A stretch of 64,000 nt of DNA from Stenotrophomonas sp. Ste86 (lineage in GTDB: Bacteria > Pseudomonadota > Gammaproteobacteria > Xanthomonadales > Xanthomonadaceae): NCBI RefSeq assembly GCF_024519465.1, contig NZ_JALJRW010000005.1:178040-242039 (forward strand). The letters run 5' to 3'. The notes below the pieces were generated by a model. That model was not told where the DNA came from and searched no databases. It saw only the letters and a list, made by a program, of their open reading frames with translations. Within the stretch, counting starts at the first letter, position 1. Every line of letters starts with the position of its first letter. The translations under genes were made by a program, and so were the position numbers. Positions 33,630-45,503 of the stretch are shown piece after piece.

Positions 33630-33653
33630 TATTCAGGTCGCGATTGACCGTGT

Positions 33654-36609
<2,956 letters not shown>

Positions 36610-36696
36610 GGCCGTTTCACCGAAGGGGGCCTTGACTGTAGGCCGCCCCGTTGCGGGCAGACAGATACAGATGGGCGCCAATATGCGCCGACACCG

Positions 36697-37722
36697 TCAT
36701 TCCCAACCGGCGAGCACCAGCTTGCCGATCACGCTGCCGCTCTCCAATTGGCGATGTGCCTGGCGCAGGTTGGCCGCGTTGATCGCACCCAGATGCGCGC
36801 TGCGCGTGCTGCGCAGTTCGCCGGCATCGACCAGGCTGGCGACGCGGTTGAGGATGCGGTGCTGTTCGATTCTGTCCTCGGTGCGGAACTTGGCCCGCGC
36901 GAACATGAATTCCCAGTGGATGCCGATGCACTTGGCCTTGTACGGATCGCCGATGCGCAGCGCGCCGCGCGGCTCCACCACCAGGCCCACATGTCCCTGC
37001 GGCGCCAGCAGTTCACCCACCACATCCCAGTAATGATCGGTGTCGGCGAGGTTGAGCGCGACCTGCACCTGTTCCATGCCCAGCGCCTGCAGTTGCGGCG
37101 GCAGCGGCTGGCGATGATCAATGACGTGCGCGGCGCCCATCTGCCGGCACCAGTCTGCCGATGCCGGGCGCGAGGCGGTGGCCACCACGGTGAAACCGGC
37201 ATGCCGGGCCAACTGGATCGCGATCGAGCCGACACCACCGGCGCCGCCGATGATCAGCATCACCTGGCCGGCATGACGACGGTCATCGAACTGTAATGGC
37301 ATGCGCTGGAAGAGCAGTTCCCACGCCGTCAGCACGGTCAGCGGCAGCGCCGCGGCGTCGGCGAAATCAAGCGTGGCCGGTTTGCGCCCGACCAGCCGCT
37401 CATCCACGCACTGCCATTGCGCATTGCAGCCCGGTCGGGTGACATCGCCGGCGTAATACACCTCATCGCCCGGCGCGAACGCGGTGACCTCCGGCCCCAC
37501 CGCATCGACGATGCCCGCCGCGTCATAGCCAAGGATGCGCGGCGGATCTTCCTGCTGCGCGCGCGGTGCACGTTGCTTGGTGTCCACCGGATTGACGGAA
37601 ACGGCCTGCACGCGCACCAGCAGATCCGCGCCCGTGGGCGGGCCGGGTTGCGCAACGTTCAGGTCAAGTAGTGCGTCGGGATCGTCGATCGGCAGGTAAC
37701 GGGTCAAACCCACAGCGTTCAT
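36697..37722 (-). CDS. Zinc-independent MDR alcohol dehydrogenase / quinone oxidoreductase family
   Basis: A 341-residue medium-chain reductase. The NADPH site IIGGAGGVGSIAIQLARHAGF is in the middle, and PRILGYDAAGIVDAVG lies before it. The cysteine ligands of zinc-dependent alcohol dehydrogenases are missing, and the tail has the HWEFMFARAKF sequence typical of this zinc-free subfamily. It probably reduces a quinone or enone. The substrate is unknown. Confidence 0.88.
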   Translation of the reverse strand: MNAVGLTRYLPIDDPDALLDLNVAQPGPPTGADLLVRVQAVSVNPVDTKQRAPRAQQEDPPRILGYDAAGIVDAVGPEVTAFAPGDEVYYAGDVTRPGCNAQWQCVDERLVGRKPATLDFADAAALPLTVLTAWELLFQRMPLQFDDRRHAGQVMLIIGGAGGVGSIAIQLARHAGFTVVATASRPASADWCRQMGAAHVIDHRQPLPPQLQALGMEQVQVALNLADTDHYWDVVGELLAPQGHVGLVVEPRGALRIGDPYKAKCIGIHWEFMFARAKFRTEDRIEQHRILNRVASLVDAGELRSTRSAHLGAINAANLRQAHRQLESGSVIGKLVLAGWE

Positions 37723-37875
37723 GGCGGCTCCAGCGCTGGCTTGTTCGTCATCATACGGCTGCTGACAAAGCTGTTACTGCGCTGAATCACCCGTAAGGAC
37801 GCGTTAACGCTGGAATACGGCATTGCACAGCGGAAATGCAGGCAAAAAAGCCGAAACCCTTGTCATTGCTGGGTC

Positions 37876-37990
37876 TTGCGGAATTTCATCAACCTGTATA
37901 GGGTGCCACCAGCTGGACCGGTAGAGGTCTGGCCGTCGTCTTCACATGTTACGTGACCGTTAACATCACCTTCACTCGCCTGAGCATAAT
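37876..37990 (+). promoter_or_regulatory. Promoter region of the OmpA-type gene (candidates)
   Basis: The 368-base gap before ompA has two candidate promoters: TTGCGG with TATAGG (15 apart, 37876-37902) and TTAACA with CATAAT (19 apart, 37960-37990). Neither is clean. A GTTACGTGACCGTTAAC stretch (37948-37964) overlaps the second. I see no gene in the gap. Confidence 0.3.
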
Positions 37991-38090
37991 GTTCGCGGCG
38001 GTGGCGTGCTGAATCGGCAGTCTGAAAACGACGCAGGTGCTGGCCCATGCCTCTACCGGTTTCATACCCCCGAAATAGGAGCTGTACTCA

Positions 38091-39182
38091 ATGAACAAGA
38101 AGATCCTTACTGCCGCGCTGCTGGGCGGTCTGGCTTTCGCCCAGGCTGCATCGGCGCAGGATTTTGATGACCGCTGGTACCTGACCGGTTCGGCCGGCTT
38201 CAACTTCCAGGATAGCGACCGTCTGACCAACGACGCTCCGTTCGTGACCCTGGGCCTCGGTAAGTTCATCAGCCCCAACTGGTCGCTGGACGGCGAGCTG
38301 AACTACCAGAACCCGAACTTCGACGCGAACCAGGATCTGAACTGGAGCCAGTACGGCGTGTCCGTCGATCTGCGCCGCCACTTCATCTCCGAAGGCCGTG
38401 GCTGGAACCCGTACCTGCTGATGGGTCTGGGCTACCAGAAGTCGGAAGAAGAGTACAACTCGCTGAACCTGAATGGTCCGCGTGAGCGCAAGGACGGCAA
38501 CTTCGCCGCCAAGGTCGGCGTCGGCCTGCAGACCACCTTCGAAAAGCGCGTTGCTGTCCGCGCCGAAGTGGCCTACCGCGCTGATTTCGACGACCAGAGC
38601 ATCTCGGCTCCGAACGAAAGCTGGTTCGGCGACGTGCTGGCTTCGGTCGGCGTCGTGATCCCGCTGGGCCCGGCCCCGACCGCTGCTGTGGTTGCCCCGG
38701 CTCCGGTGGCGCCGAGCTGCGCAGACATGGATGACGACGGTGACGGCGTCAACAACTGCGACGACAAGTGCCCGGATTCGCAGCCGGGTCAGACCATCGG
38801 TCCGGACGGTTGCCCGGTGCCGGTCTCCATCGACCTGAAGGGTGTGAACTTCGACTTCGACAAGGCGACCCTGCGTCCGGACGCCGTGGCGATCCTGAGC
38901 GAAGCCACCGAGATCCTGAAGCGTTACCCGGATCTGCGCGTTGAAGTTGCCGGTCACACCGACTCGAAGGGTACCGACGCTTACAACCAGAAGCTGTCGG
39001 AGCGTCGCGCCACCACCGTGTATGACTACCTGACCAAGAACGGCGTGTCCGCTTCGCGTCTGGTGGGTCCGATCGGCTACGGCGAGAGCCGTCCGATTGC
39101 ACCGAACACCAACCCGGATGGTTCGGACAACCCGGAAGGTCGTGCAAAGAACCGTCGTACCGAGCTGAACGTCCAGAACTAA
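38091..39182 (+). CDS. OmpA-family outer-membrane protein
   Basis: A major outer-membrane protein that links the envelope to peptidoglycan. The 363 residues have a signal peptide (cut after ASA at residue 22), an eight-strand-like barrel (about 23-190), a proline/alanine linker, a calcium-binding thrombospondin-3-like DDDGDGVNNCDDKCPD stretch (about 213-228) and the OmpA peptidoglycan-binding domain (about 245-355, with VEVAGHTDSKGTDAYNQKLSERRA). AGGAGCTG lies before the ATG. Codon use is strongly biased, as for a highly expressed gene. Close to Xanthomonas OmpA-like and P. aeruginosa OprF proteins. Confidence 0.94.
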   Translation: MNKKILTAALLGGLAFAQAASAQDFDDRWYLTGSAGFNFQDSDRLTNDAPFVTLGLGKFISPNWSLDGELNYQNPNFDANQDLNWSQYGVSVDLRRHFISEGRGWNPYLLMGLGYQKSEEEYNSLNLNGPRERKDGNFAAKVGVGLQTTFEKRVAVRAEVAYRADFDDQSISAPNESWFGDVLASVGVVIPLGPAPTAAVVAPAPVAPSCADMDDDGDGVNNCDDKCPDSQPGQTIGPDGCPVPVSIDLKGVNFDFDKATLRPDAVAILSEATEILKRYPDLRVEVAGHTDSKGTDAYNQKLSERRATTVYDYLTKNGVSASRLVGPIGYGESRPIAPNTNPDGSDNPEGRAKNRRTELNVQN

Positions 39183-39207
39183 GCCTTCTGGTAGTACAGC
39201 CTCAGAA

Positions 39208-39237
39208 GAGGGCCCGGCATTGCCGGGCCCTTTTTTT
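39208..39237 (+). terminator. Intrinsic terminator after ompA-like gene
   Basis: AGGGCCCGGC pairs with GCCGGGCCCT around ATT and is followed by seven T residues. Confidence 0.92.
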
Positions 39238-39250
39238 CGCCTGTTTTTCT

Positions 39251-39271
39251 CCAAAAGCCAAAAGCCAAAAG
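39251..39271. repeat. Three tandem CCAAAAG heptamers
   Basis: Three exact copies of CCAAAAG lie just after the terminator. The array is non-coding. Confidence 0.85.
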
Positions 39272-39301
39272 CTGTCGTTGCCGCCGGGTCCCAGGCTGGG
39301 C

Positions 39302-39399
39302 GGGGGTGTGTGGGTTCGCGGGACACGCTGCAAGTACATCCCTGTAAGCTCCGTCGCCGCATCCATGCGGCTCAGGGTCCCGCGAACCCACACACCCCC
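39302..39399 (+). repeat. Long-palindrome repeat, copy A
   Basis: A perfect 23-bp outer inverted repeat surrounds a 52-base core. In the core, TACA-TCCC-TGTA and GCCGCAT-CC-ATGCGGC form two small hairpins, so the single strand would fold as a three-way junction. Core landmarks are ACGCTGCAAG, AGCTCCGT and CATCCATG. It is one of two copies filling the 591-base gap after the ompA-like gene. I do not recognise a named family. Confidence 0.85.
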
Positions 39400-39502
39400 T
39401 CCCTCGACAGTGGGCCGGTGGCCAATGAAATGCGCCGAGCGAAAGCAGGCAGGGCCGTCGCGCTCCGTCTTTCCTGTGCGCACCAGCCATGTGTCGGAGG
39501 CT

Positions 39503-39598
39503 GGTAGGGGTGGGGTTGCGGGACCCTGAGCCGCATGGATGCGGCGACGGAGCCTCCAGGGATGGATTCACGGCGTGTCCCGCAACCCCACCCCTACC
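39503..39598 (-). repeat. Long-palindrome repeat, copy B (opposite orientation)
   Basis: A perfect 22-bp outer inverted repeat surrounds a 52-base core that matches copy A when read on the minus strand. Its first inner hairpin is TCCA-TCCC-TGGA, where A and C on one side and their partners on the other changed together. It lies 103 bases from copy A. Confidence 0.85.
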
Positions 39599-39773
39599 GG
39601 CCCAGCTCGGGGCAAGCGGACATGGGGGGGCGAACTTGATCTTCGCTCCGCGCTCTTGATCAAGAAATCAACAATAAATCCAACAAGTTGCCGTATTCAT
39701 TGAATGTGGGATCTTGAAAGCCGTTGTGGCGCTGTTAAACTCGCCGCGTCGACCCCTTTCCTGGATGCATCCC

Positions 39774-40283
39774 ATGCTGCGTATCGCACTGGCCGCCGTG
39801 CTCGGCCTGGCCCTGGTCCCCACCGCCTACGCAGCCGTGGATTGCTCGGCGCATGCCATCAGCGCCTCGCCGCTGCCGCTGCCGGCCACCGCCGTTGCGC
39901 CGGTTGCCGAAGAGCTCTACATCCGCAACGTCCAGCTCGGCATGCCCGCTGGCGTGCTCACCTCCAATTTCGACCAGCAGCAGTCGCTGGACCGCGTCCT
40001 GCAGCGCCTGCGCATCGACGGCTGCCAGAACATCGCCAAGGCCATGCCCGGCGCGCCGGCGATCAAGGCCAACGATCCGGCCGCGTACAAGCCGGCCACC
40101 GAGTTCGACAACACCCCCTGGCGCTTTGACATGAGCCAGAACGGCAAGCGCATGACCGCCGAGGAATTCGACGCCTGGATGAAGGCGCGCGGCGTGCGCG
40201 TGGTCAAGGCGCGGCCGGTGCCGGCCGCCGCCCCGGCCGCCGCGGAAGCACCGGCTGACACCAAGCCGGGCGAGAAGAAGTAG
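39774..40283 (+). CDS. Exported hypothetical protein with EFDAWMKA C-terminal motif
   Basis: I do not recognise the function. The 169 residues have a signal peptide (MLRIALAAVLGLALVPTAYA) and a soluble domain with two further cysteines (C23, C84). At 116-146 is the motif RFDMSQNGKRMTAEEFDAWMKARGVRV, also found in the lipoprotein at 41.2 kb, followed by a proline/alanine and lysine tail. An ATG three codons upstream is possible. Neither start has a strong ribosome site. Confidence 0.75.
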   Translation: MLRIALAAVLGLALVPTAYAAVDCSAHAISASPLPLPATAVAPVAEELYIRNVQLGMPAGVLTSNFDQQQSLDRVLQRLRIDGCQNIAKAMPGAPAIKANDPAAYKPATEFDNTPWRFDMSQNGKRMTAEEFDAWMKARGVRVVKARPVPAAAPAAAEAPADTKPGEKK

Positions 40284-40305
40284 GCCGCGCGCTGCGCGGA
40301 GCACG

Positions 40306-41139
40306 ATGAGCACACGCCGGCCCCCTGCCGCGCCAGCCGCTCGACCACGCCGCCCCGAGCGGCGTGCGTCATCGACCCGCCCCGCGCGCAGCGACGGCGC
40401 ACCCCGCCATGGCCTGGCGCGCGTGCTGTCCAAGGCCGGGCTGTGTTCGCGCACTGAAGCGGCGCGCTGGATTGCCGCCGGCCGCGTCACCGTCGATGGC
40501 CGTGTCATCAACAACCCCGAATTCCCCATCGTCGACGGTCGCCACCACGTGCGCGTCGACGGTCAGCCGCTGGACGCGCCGCGGCGCATCCACCTGATGC
40601 TCAACAAGCCGCGCGGCCTGGTCACCACCGCCCAGGACGAGCAGGGCCGCGACACCGTCTACCGCTGTTTCGATGACGCCGGGTTGCCGTGGATCGCCCC
40701 GGTCGGGCGGCTGGACAAGGCCAGCGAAGGCCTGTTGTTGTTCAGCAACGACCCGCAGTGGGCCGCACGACTTACCGACCCGGCCACCGGCCCGGACAAG
40801 ACCTACCACGTGCAGATCGACGCCATCCCCGATGCCGCGCAGCTGCAGGCGCTGTGCACCGGTGTGGAGGACGAAGGCGAACTGCTGCGCGCTCGACGCG
40901 CCACCCTGCTGCGCAGTGGCGACAAGACCGCGTGGCTGGAAGTGGTGCTCGAAGAAGGCCGAAACCGCCATATCCGGCGCCTGCTGGCCGCGTTGGATAT
41001 CAACGTGCTGCGCCTGGTGCGCGTGGCCATTGGGCACCTGCCGATGGGCGCGCTGGGCAAGGGTGCCTGGCGTGAACTCAGCCAGCACGACCTGGATTTG
41101 CTGTATGCCGCGGCCGATGGCGCCGTGGCGCCGCCGTGA
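40306..41139 (+). CDS. RsuA/RluB/RluE-family pseudouridine synthase
   Basis: It converts a uridine in ribosomal RNA to pseudouridine. The 277 residues have a basic tail of about 35 residues, an S4 RNA-binding domain (about 36-90, GLARVLSKAGLCSRTEAARWIAAGRV) and the catalytic domain with D137 in GRLDKASEG. C-terminal VVLEEGRNRHIRRLLAAL is the family signature. The target base cannot be told from sequence. It starts 23 bases after the upstream gene. Confidence 0.92.
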   Translation: MSTRRPPAAPAARPRRPERRASSTRPARSDGAPRHGLARVLSKAGLCSRTEAARWIAAGRVTVDGRVINNPEFPIVDGRHHVRVDGQPLDAPRRIHLMLNKPRGLVTTAQDEQGRDTVYRCFDDAGLPWIAPVGRLDKASEGLLLFSNDPQWAARLTDPATGPDKTYHVQIDAIPDAAQLQALCTGVEDEGELLRARRATLLRSGDKTAWLEVVLEEGRNRHIRRLLAALDINVLRLVRVAIGHLPMGALGKGAWRELSQHDLDLLYAAADGAVAPP

Positions 41140-41231
41140 CGCCGTGGCCTGCCCGTGCGCGGCAGGCCGACCGAACTAGGCAATGGATGGCCGCCTACCC
41201 GACGTTTCATTCACCCCCGGGAGATTCCCCC

Positions 41232-41576
41232 ATGCATGCCAACCTGTTCAATCGCCCCCTGTTCCGCAGCGCCTGCCTGCTGTTGCCCGCCGTGCTGCTC
41301 TCCGCGTGTGGGGGCCACAAACAGGCCGCCAAGGCCGAGGCCCCGGTGACCGACAAGGTGGTGGAAGTCAAAACGCCCGAGCTGGACGGCCGCGGCAGCT
41401 ACCGCTTCATGATGAGCGACGGCGACAAGAAGATGTCCGCCGATGAGTTCGACGCCTGGATGAAGGCCAACGGCATCCGCGTGGCCAAGGGCAACGGCCA
41501 GGACAGGCCGGTCGCCGCACCGGTGGTGGTGGCCAGCAAGGAAACGGCCAAGGACAAGAAGAAAAAGAAGAAGTAA
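41232..41576 (+). CDS. Small lipoprotein with EFDAWMKA C-terminal motif
   Basis: Function unknown. The 114 residues have a clear lipobox (LLSAC, C26), then a short linker and the RFMMSDGDKKMSADEFDAWMK motif at about 58-78, similar to the one in the exported protein at 39.8 kb. The end is a run of lysines. The motif recalls part of an EF-hand, but the calcium loop is incomplete. Confidence 0.78.
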   Translation: MHANLFNRPLFRSACLLLPAVLLSACGGHKQAAKAEAPVTDKVVEVKTPELDGRGSYRFMMSDGDKKMSADEFDAWMKANGIRVAKGNGQDRPVAAPVVVASKETAKDKKKKKK

Positions 41577-41650
41577 GCGGCTGACGCCGGCCGTGGGTCG
41601 GCGAGGGCACACAGGCGTGCCCTCGCCAGATGTTCATGATGCCGCTGCGG

Positions 41651-41678
41651 AGAGCCGCCACCCATGGGGTGGCGCTAC
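41651..41678. repeat. Single SMAG unit
   Basis: GAGCCGCCACCCATGGGG...GGCGCTAC is one SMAG half without a partner. It lies between the lipoprotein gene and kbl, which converge. Confidence 0.75.
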
Positions 41679-41692
41679 CCGGTTTGCGCGTG

Positions 41693-42904
<1,212 letters not shown>

Positions 42905-43004
42905 GGCAGGCAGTCTTCGGCACGGGAAAACCGGGATTTTACCTGCCGGCGGCGACGCTGGGGTTGCGCGCGCCGGCCGATCGGGTCAGTGCCGGCACCG
43001 ACAG

Positions 43005-43033
43005 TTGCAGACGTGATTGTTGCATCGCAATAT
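43005..43033 (+). promoter_or_regulatory. Candidate promoter of the TorF-like porin gene
   Basis: TTGCAG and CAATAT are 17 bases apart, 67 bases before the ATG, in the kbl-porin divergent gap. Confidence 0.4.
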
Positions 43034-43099
43034 CAATCAGGTTAAAAAACTGTAAACCGCCGCCATTCCGCCCACCCCCACCGTCTGGAGAGACCCCGC

Positions 43100-43801
43100 A
43101 TGAACCACGCCACGCGCTGTACCGCCGCCGTTGTGCTCTGCGCCGCCCTGCTTGCCCCGTTCGCCGCCAGTGCCCAGGACGAGGCCGCCTCTCCCTTCAG
43201 CTGGAACGTCACCGGCGTCTCCGACTACGTGTTCCGCGGTGTCTCGCAGACCGACGAGGACCCGACCCTGCAGGCCGGTTTCACCTACACCTCGCCGGTC
43301 GGTCTTTACGCCGGCGTGTGGGGCTCGGGCGTGGACTTCGGCGACGGTGGCCCGGATGCCGAGGTCGATTACCTGATCGGGTATGCGTTCGACGTCACCG
43401 ACAACGTCAACCTGGACCTGCTGCTCAATCGTTACACCTACCCGGGCTCCAGCGACCTGGCCTACAACGAGTTCATCACCAAGACCACGTTCGCCAAGCA
43501 GTACAGCCTGACGGTGACCTACACCAACGATGTATTCAATTCGGGCACCGATGGCTGGTACTACGCCGTGGGCGGCGAGTGGGCGCTGCCGCAGGAGTTC
43601 ACCCTGGCCGCCAACGTGGGTCGCAGTACCTTCGAGGAAGGCATCTCCAAGGACTACACCGATTGGAACATCGGGGTGAATCGCAGCTTCGGCCTGTTCA
43701 CCCTGGGCCTGGGCTATTACGGCACCGACGGCAACGGCCGCGACAACTCCGGCAAGCTGGCCGACAACCGCGTGGTGTTCACGGTAGCGGTAGGCAAGTA
43801 G
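43100..43801 (+). CDS. TorF-family putative porin
   Basis: A 233-residue outer-membrane protein with a signal peptide (cut near residue 25, AASAQD). It opens with the TorF/Gcw_chp motif SWNVTGVSDYVFRGVSQTDEDPTLQAG and ends VVFTVAVGK, a pattern of beta strands. Members of this family occur in many proteobacteria; function is not established. The stop TAG lies inside the GTAG end of a SMAG unit. It interrupts kbl and tdh on the opposite strand. Confidence 0.87.
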   Translation: MNHATRCTAAVVLCAALLAPFAASAQDEAASPFSWNVTGVSDYVFRGVSQTDEDPTLQAGFTYTSPVGLYAGVWGSGVDFGDGGPDAEVDYLIGYAFDVTDNVNLDLLLNRYTYPGSSDLAYNEFITKTTFAKQYSLTVTYTNDVFNSGTDGWYYAVGGEWALPQEFTLAANVGRSTFEEGISKDYTDWNIGVNRSFGLFTLGLGYYGTDGNGRDNSGKLADNRVVFTVAVGK

Positions 43802-43822
43802 TGCCGGCCGCTGGCCGGCTCC
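43798..43822. repeat. Single SMAG unit overlapping a stop codon
   Basis: GTAGTGCCGGCCGCTGGCC then GGCTCC. Its GTAG supplies the TAG stop of the porin gene. Confidence 0.85.
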
Positions 43823-43848
43823 TCGCGCCACCGGCCACCCCGCGAAAC

Positions 43849-43878
43849 AAAAAAAGGCGCCCGGATGGGCGCCTTTTC
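43849..43878. terminator. Bidirectional intrinsic terminator between porin gene and tdh
   Basis: AAAAGGCGCCC pairs with GGGCGCCTTTT around GGAT. Seven A residues before the stem give a T-run for the minus strand (tdh side), and TTTT ends the plus side. Confidence 0.88.
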
Positions 43879-43971
43879 AATGCTGGCCTGACACCGGATC
43901 CGCGCTGGAGCAGAGCCCCCTGCTGTTGAAGGGGACGCGTCGACGGCGCGGGCAAAAGGTGACAGGGGCCG

Positions 43972-44004
43972 TTGATCCTCCGTGCCAAAGGCACTGAGGA
44001 TCAA
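43972..44004 (-). other. Hairpin overlapping the tdh stop codon
   Basis: Near-perfect 15-base arms (one mismatch) around AAA cover the tdh stop. No T-run follows. It may be part of the tdh transcript end with the terminator downstream. Confidence 0.5.
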
Positions 44005-45023
44005 TTCCAGCTCAACACCACCTTGCCGGCCTTGCCCTGTTCCATCAGGTCGAAACCCTTCTGGAAGTCGTCGATCGGCAGCTGGTGGGTGAGTACCTTG
44101 CCGAGCGGGAAACCGGACAGCACCAGCTGGGTCATCTTGTACCAGGTCTCGTACATCTTGCGGCCGTAGATGCCCTGCACGGTGAGGCCCTTGAAGATGA
44201 TCTTGTCCCAGTCGCAGCCAGCGCCCCGCGGCATGATGCCGAGCATGGCGATCTTGCCGCCGTGGTACATGCAGTCGAGCATGTCGTTGAAGGCGCGCGG
44301 GTTGCCGCTCATTTCCAGGCCCACGTCGAAGCCCTCCATGTGCAGGTCCTTCATCACGTCCTTGAGCGAGGTGTTGGAGACGTTGACCACGCGGGTGGCG
44401 CCCATGTCGGCGGCCAGCTTGAGGCGGAAGTCGTTGACGTCGGTGACCACCACGTTGCGCGCGCCGATGTGTTTGCAGATGCCGGCGGCGATGATGCCGA
44501 TGGGGCCGGCGCCGGTGATCAGCACGTCTTCACCGATGACGTTGAACTCCAGCGCGCAGTGCGCGGCGTTGCCGTAGGGGTCGAAGAAGGCAGCCAGTTC
44601 GGACGGGATCTGGTCGGGGATGGGCCACAGGTTGCTGGCCGGCATGACCATGTATTCGGCGAAGGCGCCGTTGACGTTGACGCCGATGCCGACGGTGTTG
44701 GGGCACAGGTGCGGGCGGCCGCCACGGCAGTTGCGGCAGTGGCCGCAGACGATGTGGCCTTCGGCCGAGACGCGCTGGCCGACTTCATAGCCGGTGACGC
44801 CGGGGCCGATTTCGGCGATGCGGCCGACGAATTCGTGGCCGATGGTGAGGCCGGGCTTGATGGTGCGCTGGCTCCATTCGTCCCACAGGTAGATATGCAG
44901 GTCGGTACCGCAGATGGCGGTCTTTTCCAGCTTGATCAGGACTTCGTTGGGACCCGGGGTCGGGACCGGCACGTTTTCCAGCCAGATGCCCTTGGCGGCT
45001 TCACGCTTGACCAGGGCCTTCAT
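44001..45023 (-). CDS. tdh: L-threonine 3-dehydrogenase
   Basis: It oxidises threonine to 2-amino-3-ketobutyrate, feeding Kbl. The 340 residues match the family. Catalytic zinc ligands C38, H63 and E64, structural zinc ligands C93, C96, C99 and C107 ([15 protein letters not shown]), and the NAD site [15 protein letters not shown] are visible. I used MKALVKRE, the start of related enzymes. MAQQT five codons earlier is possible. Neither has a clear ribosome site. Confidence 0.94.
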   Translation of the reverse strand: MKALVKREAAKGIWLENVPVPTPGPNEVLIKLEKTAICGTDLHIYLWDEWSQRTIKPGLTIGHEFVGRIAEIGPGVTGYEVGQRVSAEGHIVCGHCRNCRGGRPHLCPNTVGIGVNVNGAFAEYMVMPASNLWPIPDQIPSELAAFFDPYGNAAHCALEFNVIGEDVLITGAGPIGIIAAGICKHIGARNVVVTDVNDFRLKLAADMGATRVVNVSNTSLKDVMKDLHMEGFDVGLEMSGNPRAFNDMLDCMYHGGKIAMLGIMPRGAGCDWDKIIFKGLTVQGIYGRKMYETWYKMTQLVLSGFPLGKVLTHQLPIDDFQKGFDLMEQGKAGKVVLSWN

Positions 45024-45146
45024 TGTTTGCTGCGCCATCTCGGTGGAACTCGTCGGGGGGAAAACGCGGATTATAGAGCCGATGGCGGTTTTTCCATGTT
45101 GCGTTGCGGGTGGTTTGGGGTAGGGGCAGCGCCTCCTTCTGGCGTG

Positions 45147-45255
45147 GGAGGTGCCGGGCAGGCCGGTGCAGGACACGCCGTGAACCCATCCTTGGGGGCT
45201 CGGTATTGCCATCCATGGCAATACACGGTCCTGCACCGGCCTGCCCGGCACCTCC
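45147..45255 (+). repeat. Long-palindrome repeat, copy C
   Basis: A perfect 28-bp outer inverted repeat surrounds a 53-base core. Inner hairpins are CCCA-TCCT-TGGG and TATTGCCAT-CC-ATGGCAATA. Landmarks ACGCCGTGAA, GGCTCGGT and CATCCATG match copies A and B, while the stem bases differ in compensated pairs. It fills part of the 480-base gap between tdh and the S46 peptidase gene. A decayed SMAG half (45296-45322) follows. No gene is seen. Confidence 0.85.
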
Positions 45256-45503
45256 GGACACATGGCTGCGCCTGGCAGAAGGCGAAAGCGGGAGGGTAGA
45301 GCCGGGCCATGCCGCGCCACGTGACCCCCAGGCGCCTTTCTGATGAACGCATCGCCATGCGCGGGAAACGTTCCGCCAGGCACGGCGGTTGATTCATTTC
45401 AGGCAATGATCGGCGCCGGTCACACCGCCCATGACTTCCGGGGTTCGGACCGGGGCAGGGGGGCGGGCTAGAATCGGCGGTTCTCTTTGCAAGGGGCTGC
45501 TCA

